DNA of 64,000 nucleotides from Brachionus rotundiformis (taxonomy: Eukaryota; Rotifera; Eurotatoria; Ploima; Brachionidae): positions 1,202,793-1,266,792 of the forward strand of contig JAESIW010000200.1 of NCBI GenBank assembly GCA_016802295.1, read 5' to 3'. The notes below the pieces were generated by a model, which saw nothing but the letters and a program-made list of their open reading frames with translations, was not told the origin of the DNA and ran no database searches. Both the position numbers and the translations under genes were made by a program. Numbering within the stretch: the stretch's first letter is position 1; each line of letters starts with the position of its first letter. Shown one piece after another: positions 32,872 through 44,900 of this stretch.

Positions 32872-34483
32872 CTTTTTAGATAAAGTTAAGAATGAGCAGA
32901 AATTTAAAACTTGAGTGTTCAAGTTTATTTAATTAAAAACATATACACTTTAAAAATAAGATGTTTGCTTTCTTAATCATATTTATACTTTTGATTTATC
33001 TAAATTTAAAGATAAAAAAGTTAAAATGTTCTTTAAAATTTTAATATTCTTATCATTTGTTTTCAATCAAGGATCTAGTCTTGATTTTTATTTTAGATAT
33101 TTTGGATTTAAATGAACCAAAAAATTCTGCTTGCATTTCAAAAATATTGTAAAAAATTCTCAGTCTTTGTCAAAATTAATCATATTTGGTCCAAGACAAT
33201 TTGATGTCTATAGCTGAATTTTAAAAATCATTATATTTTAAAGTAAAATCATCTGTATCATTATTATTTTGTTAATTTATATCTTAGTTTATAATAAATT
33301 AAAATAAAATAAATATGGAATTTGTATATGTTCCTAATTAATTAAAATACTGTAAAATAGAAGCAAATTTTTAGAATTAATAATCAATCGATGGTCATAA
33401 TATAATAACAAAAAAATATTCCGTTAATATATTCCTTTAAAAATATATTATTTTTATGACATTGACACAACGACCATTTTCTATTTCAACATTTTATTTT
33501 AATCATGAATTTCTAAAGCTTGGTATTTTTTAATCAATGAATAAATTCTAATTTAGGAAAAATTTTAAATCAATTCTTTCTTTAATTATCTTTTTTATTT
33601 CATTTTTCAACTTTGTGTAAAAAAATTCGATTCTTTTTAGAAAATTGAACAAGAATTTATTAGATTAATAAAAACATTTCCAAGTTTAATTAAGGCTATA
33701 GTCAAAGTTAATCTTAAAATAGACATGAAAAATAGATAAGTAGAACATGTAAATAAATGAATTCAGAAAGAATTGAGATTTATTAAAACAAGTATCATAT
33801 CATATCTTTAAAATGTCTATTATCTTGATATGCAAAATTAAATTATTTTATTACTAATTAAATAGTTTTATTCAATTTATTCAGATAAGTAATACCTCTT
33901 TATCAATAATTCATTTATCTAATCAGTACGGAATTGTCAAATATTTTTTTATACTCTGTCAACAAAATGAAATGATAAATTATTCTAAAATTATAAAATT
34001 GAATTCAATTTTAAAAATCAATTGAAATATATTAAAATAAGCTTTAAATAGGAAAAACATAATAATCAAAACTATTCACTCAAATTGTTCTGAATAATAT
34101 GGTAAATCTTTGCTTATCATAAGATAAATTTTTAGAATTAGATAAACATCAAAAAATTTAAATCTAAAATTTTAACTTCTTTATTAAGTAAAATTTGATA
34201 TACTTTTTTGTTTAAGTTAATCATCGAATAAAAGTTAAATAGCTAAAAATTTTATTAAGCGATGAATATAAATTCTAATTCAACTGCGTATTTAAAAATT
34301 AATTTTTTTGTATACAAAAATTATAATTTTTTTAGTGCAAAGTAATTTCAACATTAACATCATATCAAATGCTATTCATGTATTTTTTTGAGTTTTAAAC
34401 AAAATCTACAATAAAAATTTTTGTTTTTTGTTTTTATTTATATAAAAAAACGAAATAAAAATTTAAATAAATTTTAGAAAAAG
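32872..34483. other. Intergenic between divergent nucleoside hydrolase and tetraspanin
   Basis: 1.6 kb of extremely AT-rich DNA with scattered stops; no gene or repeat recognised. Confidence 0.6.
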
Positions 34484-35185
34484 ATGTTGTCCAGTAGAGC
34501 AACTCTTGTGATACTAAATACGTTCTTTTTCCTATTTGGTTGCTGCACACTCGCTGTGGGATTATGGTCACAATTTGACAAGGAATTCGCTTCATTATGG
34601 GATTCTTTGGAAATAGGCAAAATAATTGATTCCAGAAATTTGAATGCAGCTCGATTGCTTCTAATCATAAGTGGTATAATGAGTGTCTTTGTTAGTTTTA
34701 TTGGTCTCTATGGATCTTTGGCGAGAGATAGATGCTTTTTGTCAGCTTATTGCCTATTGATGGGAGTAATTTTAATTCTAGAAATAGCCGCAGCAGCAGT
34801 TCTGATGTCTTATCGAAGCGATGCCAAAATAAAGCTCAAAGAAGGACTTAATCGAACTGTCGAGGCAATAAATAAGAATGAGGACAAAGTTGCTATTAAC
34901 GTGATGAATACAGTTCAGACATTTTTCAAATGCTGTGGTGCCAATGGACCTAGTGATTACTTGGACCTGACCAACATGACTTCCTGTGAAGATCCAAGCT
35001 CCAAAGAAGAACATCCTGTCTATTACCAAAATGGATGCTACAATGCCATCGTTAGCTTTATAGATACTCATTTGCCTCTATTACTTGGACTTACAATCAT
35101 TTTAATTTCATTTCAAATATTTTGTTTGCTAGTCTCGATCAAAGGTTGTGCCCAAATTAGATATGAGGGATATGAAGATATCTAA
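34484..35185 (+). CDS. Tetraspanin
   Basis: A single exon encodes 233 aa. Four membrane helices lie at about 7-28, 56-78, 85-109 and 197-219. The large outer loop (110-196) has the tetraspanin CCG at 150-152 plus Cys168 and Cys185, which allow two disulfides. NRT and NMT are possible glycosylation sites. Cys20-Cys21 near the inner face of helix 1 and other juxtamembrane cysteines may be palmitoylated. Tetraspanins organise membrane microdomains with integrins and other partners, but the partner here is unknown. The tail is short (GYEDI). The loop is short, as in the CD9/CD63-like groups, and I do not assign an orthologue. Confidence 0.93.
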   Translation: MLSSRATLVILNTFFFLFGCCTLAVGLWSQFDKEFASLWDSLEIGKIIDSRNLNAARLLLIISGIMSVFVSFIGLYGSLARDRCFLSAYCLLMGVILILEIAAAAVLMSYRSDAKIKLKEGLNRTVEAINKNEDKVAINVMNTVQTFFKCCGANGPSDYLDLTNMTSCEDPSSKEEHPVYYQNGCYNAIVSFIDTHLPLLLGLTIILISFQIFCLLVSIKGCAQIRYEGYEDI

Positions 35186-35366
35186 ATTTTCTTATTTGAA
35201 TTATTAAAATTGTAACATTTATATTTGTGATTTAGTATTTATCAATTTAAAATAAAATTTTTCAAAAATTATCTGTTATAATGTTTTCTATATATTAAAA
35301 ATTGGATCTGTATTGGAATATAGTTCAGCATTCATTAAGCGTCAAAGTCTGCTTCAATTTGGAAAT

Positions 35367-35413
35367 ATTCGGCAAAAAACACTATGCCGAATACATTGGT
35401 GCATGTTGCACCA
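35367..35413. repeat. Two adjacent perfect inverted repeats
   Basis: ATTCGGCA (35367-35374) pairs with TGCCGAAT (35385-35392) over a 10-nt loop. TGGTGCA (35397-35403) pairs with TGCACCA (35407-35413) over a 3-nt loop. The stems are much richer in G+C than the surroundings. Confidence 0.75.
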
Positions 35414-35798
35414 TGTTTTATTTACAGAAGTAATTTTCTAAAACAAAAACAACAATAGTTATACTTGCTTGCATTTCCTGGGTCAATTGAAAATATAAAA
35501 TTTGGTATTAGTTCGAATTAAATTTGCTTGGATTCAATTTTTCTACCAAATTATTTCAATTCTGACTTAGGTGAACTGATAATTACCATTTGACGTAACA
35601 GCTAAATGCCTCATTTGAATTACTAGATTGAAGCTAATTTAGCTATTTTTTATCAACTGGATTCGAAAATTTTTAATTTGATTGTTAAACTTTGATCTTA
35701 TTCTAAGATTTACCATTTTCAAAATATGCAATCAATTCTGATGACAACTTCCATCCGTATTTTCAATAAGATTCCTTTAATCATTTGATTTGTTACCA

Positions 35799-36005
35799 AT
35801 TATCAAATGTTTATCTTTCCTCATAGACCACTGATAACTGACACTGAAAATTATTCGATGGCTTTGTATACAAGTTTTTAAACACTCTTTGCATTCTTCT
35901 CGAGTTAAACTCAAATTTTTTCCACGTTTGACCATGTAGTTATTGTCTTTCAAATGTTGAATTTGTTTAGATTTTTTTTCCAGTTATATCCGTGTAATAA
36001 ATGTT
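35799..36005 (-). other. Unassigned coding-like open frame of about 68 codons
   Basis: On the minus strand, from about 35990 down to a stop near 35800, the frame stays open and the product looks protein-like: MVKRGKNLSLTREE, then a Cys-x2-Cys-x3-Cys cluster (CKECLKTC) and IIFSVSYQWSM. It has no start codon at its 5' edge. It may be one exon of an unknown gene or a decayed transposon piece. I cannot assign it. Confidence 0.35.
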
Positions 36006-36310
36006 TTTCTGATAATGAAATTCTTTAATCTAAGTTTTTAATTTATTAATCATTTCTTATGATTATATATACAAACCATTTATCTCTGAAGAACGGACTT
36101 CAGACCAGAATTCAATCAAATTTAAACGACATTCGTTTAGAAATTATAATAATACAAATCTTTTGTCATAAACAAGTTAATCATGAAATTTAATTTTTCA
36201 TAGTTTCTGTCACTTATCTTTCTAAAAATTAAAAAAAATTTATTCTAATCAAATTATATAATCAAGAAAATTTTTCCATTATCTACCATTACTGTAGATC
36301 TCGCAAAAAT

Positions 36311-36342
36311 GTAACGTTACTTATGGTAACGGTTACCGTAAG
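36311..36342. repeat. GTAAC-rich palindrome cluster
   Basis: GTAACGTTAC (36311-36320) is a perfect 10-bp palindrome. It is followed by an inverted repeat with 11-bp arms, CTTATGGTAAC (36320-36330) and GTTACCGTAAG (36332-36342), around one central base, with one mismatch. Confidence 0.75.
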
Positions 36343-37210
36343 CATCAGCTTGTAGCGTTAATTTTACTATTTGTCTTAGCTAGATTTACCATCCAAAATT
36401 TTTATATTTTCAAATTAATTATTAATCCTGTTTATCTTCAAAATTTTGAAATAAATTAATTAATTCTATTATTTTATTTTAATAATTTTTTTGTTTTAAT
36501 TAATTTAAGTTCAACAAGAATTACAAGTTAATTCTTTAACAAACAAGTTTAACAAGTTAATTTTTTTTTGAATAAATATTAAAAAATTAATTTCCACTTT
36601 TATGAGAATTCGAAAAAAAATTATGAGTAAATTAAAGCTTTATGAGAAAACTGACTCTTACGATAGCATTTTTGTTCACTGACATAGATTCATCATTTTC
36701 TGGTTAGTATTTTTAAAAATTTTATTTAAATATTTGAAGGCAAAGGCAAAGAATTTAAATTTAAAGATATATTTTCAAATGAAATATTTTTTTATACTTT
36801 GAATTTTTCAAAATTTTAACTATTATACAATTCTCATTTTATTATAAAACATATGAAATTGTCTTAAAATCGAAAGTATTTCATTAATTCTTTCTAAAGT
36901 AAATGAAAAATAATCCGTGGAATCAATAATTGAGTTTTAAAAATATATTTTTTTCTACAATTTTACTATTTAAAGAAGTTTCTTTTGATAATTAATTGTT
37001 TTTCAACTTTATGATTTGCAAATTTTCAAAAAAGCTAAAATAATAATGAAATTTATTAAATAAAGTAAAAAAATTAATTAAACTTAAATGACAAAAAAAA
37101 AATTTAAATATTTAAACTTAAATGACATTAGATTTTTTATAAAATTATTTACTTAGAGATAAAACATTTCGAATAAAAGAAATAAGTAAAAAATTTTAGA
37201 TAATTTTAAG

Positions 37211-40200
37211 ATGAAATTATTTTTATTTTTTTTAGAATGTTTCTACTTTATTTTCACATCTGAGTGCCATGCGACTTATTTTAACTTAGAAACGTTTATT
37301 TCAAAAATTCTCGGACAAATAATTCATAAAAATTCATTGCAATTAGAACATCAATGTAATACAAAACTAGAAATTTGGCATAAAGCTTTAGAAAATCAGT
37401 CACAATGGGCAAAATATGTTGTAGATTCTTACGGACGTCGGCCTAGTGGATTTTTTTATGGAAATGTGGCATGGTCTGGCGAGTATTCCCAGTGTATTAA
37501 TATTAAAACACCTGAATGGACCAGTAAATACTGTTACATAAATGAAAAAATAAGATTTTTTAATAATTTAGTCAAAAACGAAACTCTTCGTTTTGTAATC
37601 TAAGATAATAATTAAAAAAATTAATTTTTAATTTAACTTAAATTTTAACAGAAATACGGAATGTGCTTTCCAACTGTGTGTAACAATGAAGACTTGACTA
37701 ATATATTTCAATATGGTTTTTTTTTAAAACATTTTAGAAAGTTAAATATTGATTTGTAATTTACAATTAAGCTTTGAGAAATTTGGACAAAGACGCACTT
37801 CCTTTTAACTCTTCAATGTTATATAAAAGCAAGGTAAACTGCAGTAAAAATCAAGATATAGATGCATATACAATATTTGCCTTGATTTTGACTTCAATTA
37901 TAGTATTGCTGGTTATATTTGGAACTAGCTTAGATTTTTTCCTGCTTAGTCAAAAAGAAAAGAAAACTTTTAAAACAGTTAACATTGACTCTTCTACGGC
38001 TGAAAATTCAGACATTCAGACACATTCAGCTTTGGAAAAGAAAAAATTTGTCACAATTTTAGTAGCATTTTCGGCCTATTCTAACACAATAAGAATATTT
38101 AAAGTGGAAAAAAATAAGCCTCAATTTTTTTGTCTTCACCCTATGCGATTTCTGGCATTTTTGTGGTATTACTTAAATTTAATTTATTAGTAAATTGCTT
38201 GGACTTAAGTTTTTAGGGTTGTTATTCTGCATCAATGGAACCATTTTATCGGAATAGATGACATATTGATAGACAATAGGTTTGAATATTTAGACTGGAA
38301 GAAAAACTTTTTTTTCACAATAATCTCGAATGGATTTTTTTGTGTTGACATGTTTTTTCTGATTAGGTATTTTTTTATAAAATATTTTCATTTTAATGCA
38401 AAAATTATTAAATATCAAATTGACATGGTCAGTTTCGATTAATCTTTTTTAACTATTATTTATACTAGATTTAAGATATTTGGTCAAGGATTGCAAAAAT
38501 TATGTAAAATTTTAGAATTTCCATGCAGATAATGATTTAACACCTGATATGAATTTTATAAAATTAATTAAAGTAATGATTTTAATATTAAATATTAGAA
38601 AAAGATTGTATCCACTCATAGAGTAAATCAAATCAAATCTTTAACTAATTTTGAACATATTTATCAGAACTTATTTAAAAATTAATTTTTTTTAGTATCG
38701 CAATTATAATTTTTTAAGATAATAAAAAAATGTTAAATAATTGATTTGTTTAATTATTTAAAAAAAATTATCTAATTAACCATTTTTAAATATTTACAAA
38801 ATTGTAGAACTTTCTTATTCATTTTTTTTATAATTTATCTAAGAAGCCTTTTGAGGATTTTTTATAATTAATGATGATATTGTCAATATTGTGTCACTAT
38901 ACATTTGGGTATAACCATAAGCTATTCATTCTTGACTGTGAATCATCTCACTTGTAATATCTATTCTAAACAAACTTTAATTTTTTAAATAAATTTGAAT
39001 CAATTTTAATTTAAATTTTTTTAAATAATTAAAAGTGGCTTTTTATGTTCATATACATTTTTGCGTAATGTGTCTGAAAAAAAAATAACTATATACACAG
39101 TTATTAAGTTCTATTTGCGGCGTTATTATCGAATAACTGTGACCCTGATTTTGGTAATGCTATTCATGGTCGGATTCAATCGATTTTTTCACTCAGGTCC
39201 ATTTCACGGCCTCTTCTACGAAGTAAATGAAAAAAATTGTCCTAAATTTTTTTGGACAAATCTTTTATATATAAACAATATTTACAATCGTTTCGTAAGT
39301 TTTTTCTCTACAATAAAAAGTATTTCTAAAGTATTTCGTTTTTAATAGTGTTTTCCACATTCATGGTATTTGGCCGCCGACATGCAATTCTATTTATTAT
39401 CTCCTCTTGTATTGATTCCATTATCTTTCAAAAGCAAAGTCCGCTTTGTTGGCTATTTTTTTATTTTTATTTTGATTTTTATTCATATGATTACAACTGC
39501 GTTTTTTGCATGGGACTTTTTAGAAATTGGACAAGACTATGATAGGTAAACAAAACTTTTTGAAATTTAAATGATCAATTGTATTTTATATTATATTAAA
39601 GGGTTACATTAATGTATAATTTTTTGGAGCTTCGGCCTTGGTATAGAGTCGCACCATTTGCTTTCGGTCTACTCTTGGGAAAAATAATAACCGATTTACC
39701 ACAAAAAAAGTTTATTTTCACCAATAATATATTACTCAACAAAATCATAACTACCACTCTTTGGATTTTATCAATTGCTTTCTTTAATTTAGTAATTTTT
39801 GCCCAATATGGTACCTTTAGTGGTTTGAATATAATGAGTCGAGCGAGTCAAGTGTTTTATGTCACTACTTGTAGAATTGTTTTCTCTATGGGATTTGGTA
39901 CGATGATCTTTTTGTGTATAACAAGAAATGGATATTTTATTGAACAAATATTGTCTTGGTCATTTTGGTTACCATTGGCAAAGTTATCTTTCTGTAGCTA
40001 TCTTGTGCATTATTCAATTGTAGACACTTTTATCTATGTACAAGAACATTTTATACACATGCAACCATCCTATTTCGTGAGTATTATTTTATCTTTTTGA
40101 AATTTATGATCAATTTTTAATGACTATGAATATTTTCAGAATTTTTTTAATGATTTTTTTATAGATAAATTAAGCCATCATTTAAGTTTATTTAAATTAT

Positions 40201-41184
40201 CAATATAGATTTTTTTTTAGATTTATNNNNNNNNNNNNNNNNNNNNNNNNNNNNNNNNNNNNNNNNNNNNNNNNNNNNNNNNNNNNNNNNNNNNNNNNNN
40301 NNNNNNNNNNNNNNNNNNNNNNNNNNNNNNNNNNNNNNNNNNNNNNNNNNNNNNNNNNNNNNNNNNNNNNNNNNNNNNNNNNNNNNNNNNNNNNNNNNNN
40401 NNNNNNNNNNNNNNNNNNNNNNNNNNNNNNNNNNNNNNNNNNNNNNNNNNNNNNNNNNNNNNNNNNNNNNNNNNNNNNNNNNNNNNNNNNNNNNNNNNNN
40501 NNNNNNNNNNNNNNNNNNNNNNNNNNNNNNNNNNNNNNNNNNNNNNNNNNNNNNNNNNNNNNNNNNNNNNNNNNNNNNNNNNNNNNNNNNNNNNNNNNNN
40601 NNNNNNNNNNNNNNNNNNNNNNNNNNNNNNNNNNNNNNNNNNNNNNNNNNNNNNNNNNNNNNNNNNNNNNNNNNNNNNNNNNNNNNNNNNNNNNNNNNNN
40701 NNNNNNNNNNNNNNNNNNNNNNNNNNNNNNNNNNNNNNNNNNNNNNNNNNNNNNNNNNNNNNNNNNNNNNNNNNNNNNNNNNNNNNNNNNNNNNNNNNNN
40801 NNNNNNNNNNNNNNNNNNNNNNNNNNNNNNNNNNNNNNNNNNNNNNNNNNNNNNNNNNNNNNNNNNNNNNNNNNNNNNNNNNNNNNNNNNNNNNNNNNNN
40901 NNNNNNNNNNNNNNNNNNNNNNNNNNNNNNNNNNNNNNNNNNNNNNNNNNNNNNNNNNTCTTTTTGAAATTTATGATCAATTTTTTCAGAATTTTTTTAA
41001 TGATTTTTTTATAGATAAATTAAGCCATCATTTAAGTCTATTTATTAAATTATCAATATAGATTTTTTTTTAGATTTATGTGCTATGTGGGAATGTTTTT
41101 CTTTCAATATTCTTAGCTTACATCGTCAACATATTATTCGAATCACCGTTCACAAATTTGGAAAAGTTCATTTTTGTCAAATGA
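37211..41184 (+). CDS. NRF-6-like membrane acyltransferase (acyltransferase-3 family)
   Basis: Homologues of nematode NRF-6 are multipass acyltransferase-3 proteins with an N-terminal cysteine-rich NRF domain. The nematode gene affects lipid/yolk handling and fluoxetine response. My eight-exon model is 37211-37594, 37652-37715, 37772-38165, 38217-38366, 39036-39294, 39349-39545, 39602-40076 and 41074-41184. All junctions keep frame and give 677 aa. A signal peptide is at 1-21. The NRF domain shows VVDSYGRRPSGFFYGN and GEYSQCINI, then KYGMCFPTVC. The acyltransferase part has HPMRFLAFLWVVILHQWNH, FFCVDMFFLISGFLCSY, YLRRYYRITVTL, CFPHSWYLAADMQFYLLSPL, LRPWYRVAPFAFG and CSYLVHYSIVD. The last intron contains the N gap and a duplicated flank that looks like an assembly error. 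The substrate is unknown. Confidence 0.87.
40092..40226. repeat. First copy of sequence duplicated across the N gap
   Basis: 135 bp from tctttttgaaatttatg up to the gap recur after the gap at 40959-41079. This copy has about 14 extra bases net and a few substitutions. Confidence 0.9.
40227..40958. other. Assembly gap (732 N)
   Basis: A run of undetermined bases inside the last intron of the acyltransferase gene. Both edges carry the same intron sequence. Confidence 1.
40959..41079. repeat. Second copy of sequence duplicated across the N gap
   Basis: 121 bp matching 40092-40226 apart from indels. It includes the true splice acceptor (tttttttttag) and the first codons of the last acyltransferase exon. 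The first copy stops at exactly the same point. Confidence 0.9.
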
Positions 41185-41976
41185 CTAATTATTTTTAATT
41201 AAATTAAAAATAAAATAAAATTTTTTTATTCGAAAAAAAACATTAAGTTCTTTTATGTTGTCACAAGGATTTTATATAGAAATATCTCATAAGATGACAT
41301 TCCCAAAGGCAAATAACATTTCTAAAACCCTAATTGTACATAAAATTTATTAATATTTACTTAAAAACTATTTTTTTTAACATATCCGAAGCAAAAATTA
41401 AAAAAGTAATTTTTAAGTTTTAAATTTAATAGAACTTCCTAAATTTTATTCTTTATAATTATAATAGCCTGAATAAATAATAATAATAATCTTGACACAA
41501 AATGATTAAATTTATCTATAATCTTGTATTTAAAAATTATATTTTATATTCTCTTTAAATTTAAATAAAAAAACAGATGCAGATTTTTTGCAGGAATTTA
41601 ATTTAGATTTAATTGATGAATTTAAGTCAATCTTTGCTTATCTATGACGTGATCAGAAAAATTAATAAACCAAACTTGAATTAATTGACTAAAAATTCTT
41701 AATAAAATCTAAATATTGATTAGAAAAAATTAAAATTTGACACATTAAGGTAAATTTTTTCCATAATTCTATTTAAATTGGAATTGTTAAGCATTAAAAC
41801 CGTAGTTACAAACTATTTTAATATTCATTTCCTTATTTGAATTTTTCTATAATTTTTTTCAAGACTTCTACTCAATTAAATAGACTGAATAATAATTTAA
41901 AGGAAAAGAAAATTAAAAAATATTTATAAACTTTAAATTTGTGGAATAAAATTATTGATTTTGAGTTTATAGAAAA
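41185..41976. other. Intergenic between acyltransferase and NACHT/WD gene
   Basis: AT-rich. It ends in tttatag just before the next ATG, which may be a 5' UTR acceptor. Nothing else was seen. Confidence 0.55.
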
Positions 41977-44900
41977 ATGGAAGATAAAATTATAGCCGAA
42001 GAAACTGAGGAAGAAATTCTTAATAGAATCTTCATTGGCGACTTTAACAACCTTCCTTCAATCGCTTCCAAAATAGTTCGTATATTTACCTCGTCAACAT
42101 TTACAGGTTTTTTTTTCAATATAAATAATTGATCAGATCAAACATTTAGAATTAAGACACTGCTGTTGAGAGAAATTTGTTAATGGAAACAGTTTATCCA
42201 AAGCTGAAAGAGTATTGTCGTGAACAGCATGGTTTAGAATTTCAAGTAGTTGATATGAGATGGGGTGTAAGAGATGAATCGACTGATGATCATAAAACAA
42301 CCGAGCTTTGTATGCAAGAAATAGATAATTGTCAGCGTCTGTCCTTGGGTCCCAATTTTGTGGTAAACAAAAATTTCAAACAGCACTCAACAAGTCTAAA
42401 TTTAAATTGAAAAAAGGTTTTTTTAGGACAGAAATATGGCTACCGGCCACTTCCAACCAGGATCTTGGACAATGAATTCAACATGATTGTTGATATACTC
42501 GAAGAGTCTGATGCCAAGCTGCTAATGCTATGGTATAAACTTGATGCCAATAGTGTGCCTAATGTGTTTGTCCTTCAACCTGTGAGTTCGATTTATAAAA
42601 ATTTTACCAACAAAGCCAAAAAACAATTGATGGAAGAGGATCAAAGTGCCTGGTGGAAAACAATGGGTCAACTATGTTCCATAATAAGAAAAGGTGCCGC
42701 AAAACTAGTAGAAGCTAGAAAATTTACATCGGATGACAATCATCGTTATAACTGGTCTGGTAAAATTGTGCAAAACTACCAAAAGACTTGAAAAAAATTT
42801 TTTTTTTTAAGTTACTGAACAAGAGGTTGTTCGTGGAATTTTAAATTCCAAAGACAATGCTGATCACACTTTAGCATTTATTAGAGAGATAAAAAATATA
42901 AATATAAAACTATTTTCATATTCTGCCAAGTTTATAGATATCAATTTTGCTGCCAGGAAAATTGATGAAGAGGCTCAGAATATGCTCTCATTGCTGCGGG
43001 ATGTTAAAGTTAAACTATTCATAATTAATTTTGAAAAATTTTAAAATTGAAAAAAAAAGGTACCAGAAAGGTTGATTTCATCAAATATCATACCTTATTC
43101 AATTCCATGGTCAGATAATGAAGGTATCAATAAAGATGACCATGCAGCCTACTTAAAAGAATTTTGTGAAACCTTTTATACAAGAATTATAGACTTGATT
43201 GAAAGGGCTATTTCTAAACGAATGAAATTATCTTATAATAGGTTTTAAAAAAAAATTTTTTTTAATTTTTATTCAAATTTTGTACCAAGAATGTATTCTG
43301 AAATTTTGCATCACCAACATTTTTGTAAAAATTTCACTAGACTCTTTAAAGGAAGAGACCAAGTATTGGAAAAACTGAAAGTTTATGTCAAAAGCGAAAG
43401 AAACCAACCTTTTGTGATGCATGGACCTAGTGGATGCGGAAAAAGTTCCATTTTGGCAAAATGTGCTCTAACGGTAGTTGAAAAATTTTAAAAAAAAATA
43501 TGTATTTATTTAAGATTAAAAATTTAAGATTCGCTCCATCTTCGGAAACAAAATTACTCCAGTAATTATAACCCGTTTTCTTGGAACAACGCCTGACAGC
43601 TCTTCGATTTATCCACTATTAAAAAGTATTTGCCATCAAATAAGCCACAATTATGAAAAGCCAATCGACAATATTCCTCTGGAGCTTTCCAATTTAACAA
43701 ATCACTTTAAAAAACTTCTTGAATGCGCCACAACCGAGAAACCATTATTTATTTTCTTAGATTCACTTGACCAACTAAGTTCAATTAGCAGTGCCCACTC
43801 TCTGTCTTGGATGCCTGTAAATCTTCCCAAAAATGTAAAAATAATTGTATCAACCTTAACTGGCTATTATGGAATGGTCGAAACACTCAATAACATGATA
43901 GAAATGCCAGAAAATTTTATTTTAGTAAAATTGGCAATTTAATATTTTATCTAGTATCTAATAGCAAACTAATTATAGATAGAGCCTCTGGGAGAAGAAT
44001 TGGCGCTAAGAGTGATTTTTGAAATGCTCAAAAACATCAAAAGAACACTAAGTGAAGAGCAATTAGCAATTGTAAAAGAGGCTCTTAGTGAATGCAGTTC
44101 ACCGCTTTATGTAAAGCTTGTTTTTGATCAGATATCAATATGGAAATCGTATACTCAAGAAATATTGTTGGCCAAGTCAATTGATGAATGTATATCAAAA
44201 CTTTTTGAAAGAGTGGAAAATTCTCATGGTAAAATACTGGTAGCTCATGCTCTAGCGTACATTACTGCTTCAAAAAATGGACTTTCAGAAGCTGAACTGG
44301 AAGATTTAATTTCGCTGGATGAGACCGTAATTTACCATATTTCTAATTGATAAATGCATTTAAAAACAGATATAAACATTAAGGATTCGGAAAAATAATC
44401 GATTTAGAATACATATAATAAAATATATTTAAATAGACAAACATATATTTGTTAATATTCTTAAAAAATTATCTATTTTTCAAAAATTTTATTTTATCTT
44501 TATTTTTAATTTTTTTCGTTACATTGTCATTACTTTTGCTTTCCAATTATGTTGATCCTTTGCCTTCACCCTTGCTTCTCATCGTGTCTTTCCCATTTTG
44601 GTGAGCTCTTTCGTGATTGTAGACCTCCATGTTATTGCTGGTCGTCCTACCTTTCTTCACCATTGAAGAGCTCTGTTTGGTATTCATATTCTTTTCATTC
44701 TCCAAGTCATGAATATGTCCAAGCCATCATATTCTTTTTTTCTTGAAAGATTGGTTCATTGACTCGTTCGTTTGTATAGATTATTATTTAATAATTTTTT
44801 CAGGTCAGCGTACCCAAAGAGGCTATATAAGGCTATCAGTGTGGAATGTGTTAAGACTATTTCTATTTAACTAAGACACTTCCCAGCATTCATTTTGATA

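Larger units (their letters stand above)
35186..37210. other. 2-kb intergenic stretch with hairpins and a coding-like antisense relic
   Basis: Most is AT-rich, but 35280-36130 is clearly less so. It holds the inverted repeats and the minus-strand coding-like piece listed separately. No complete gene was found. Confidence 0.5.

Noticed and set aside
40192..40980. 262-codon minus-strand open frame
   Set aside because: It consists almost entirely of the N gap.
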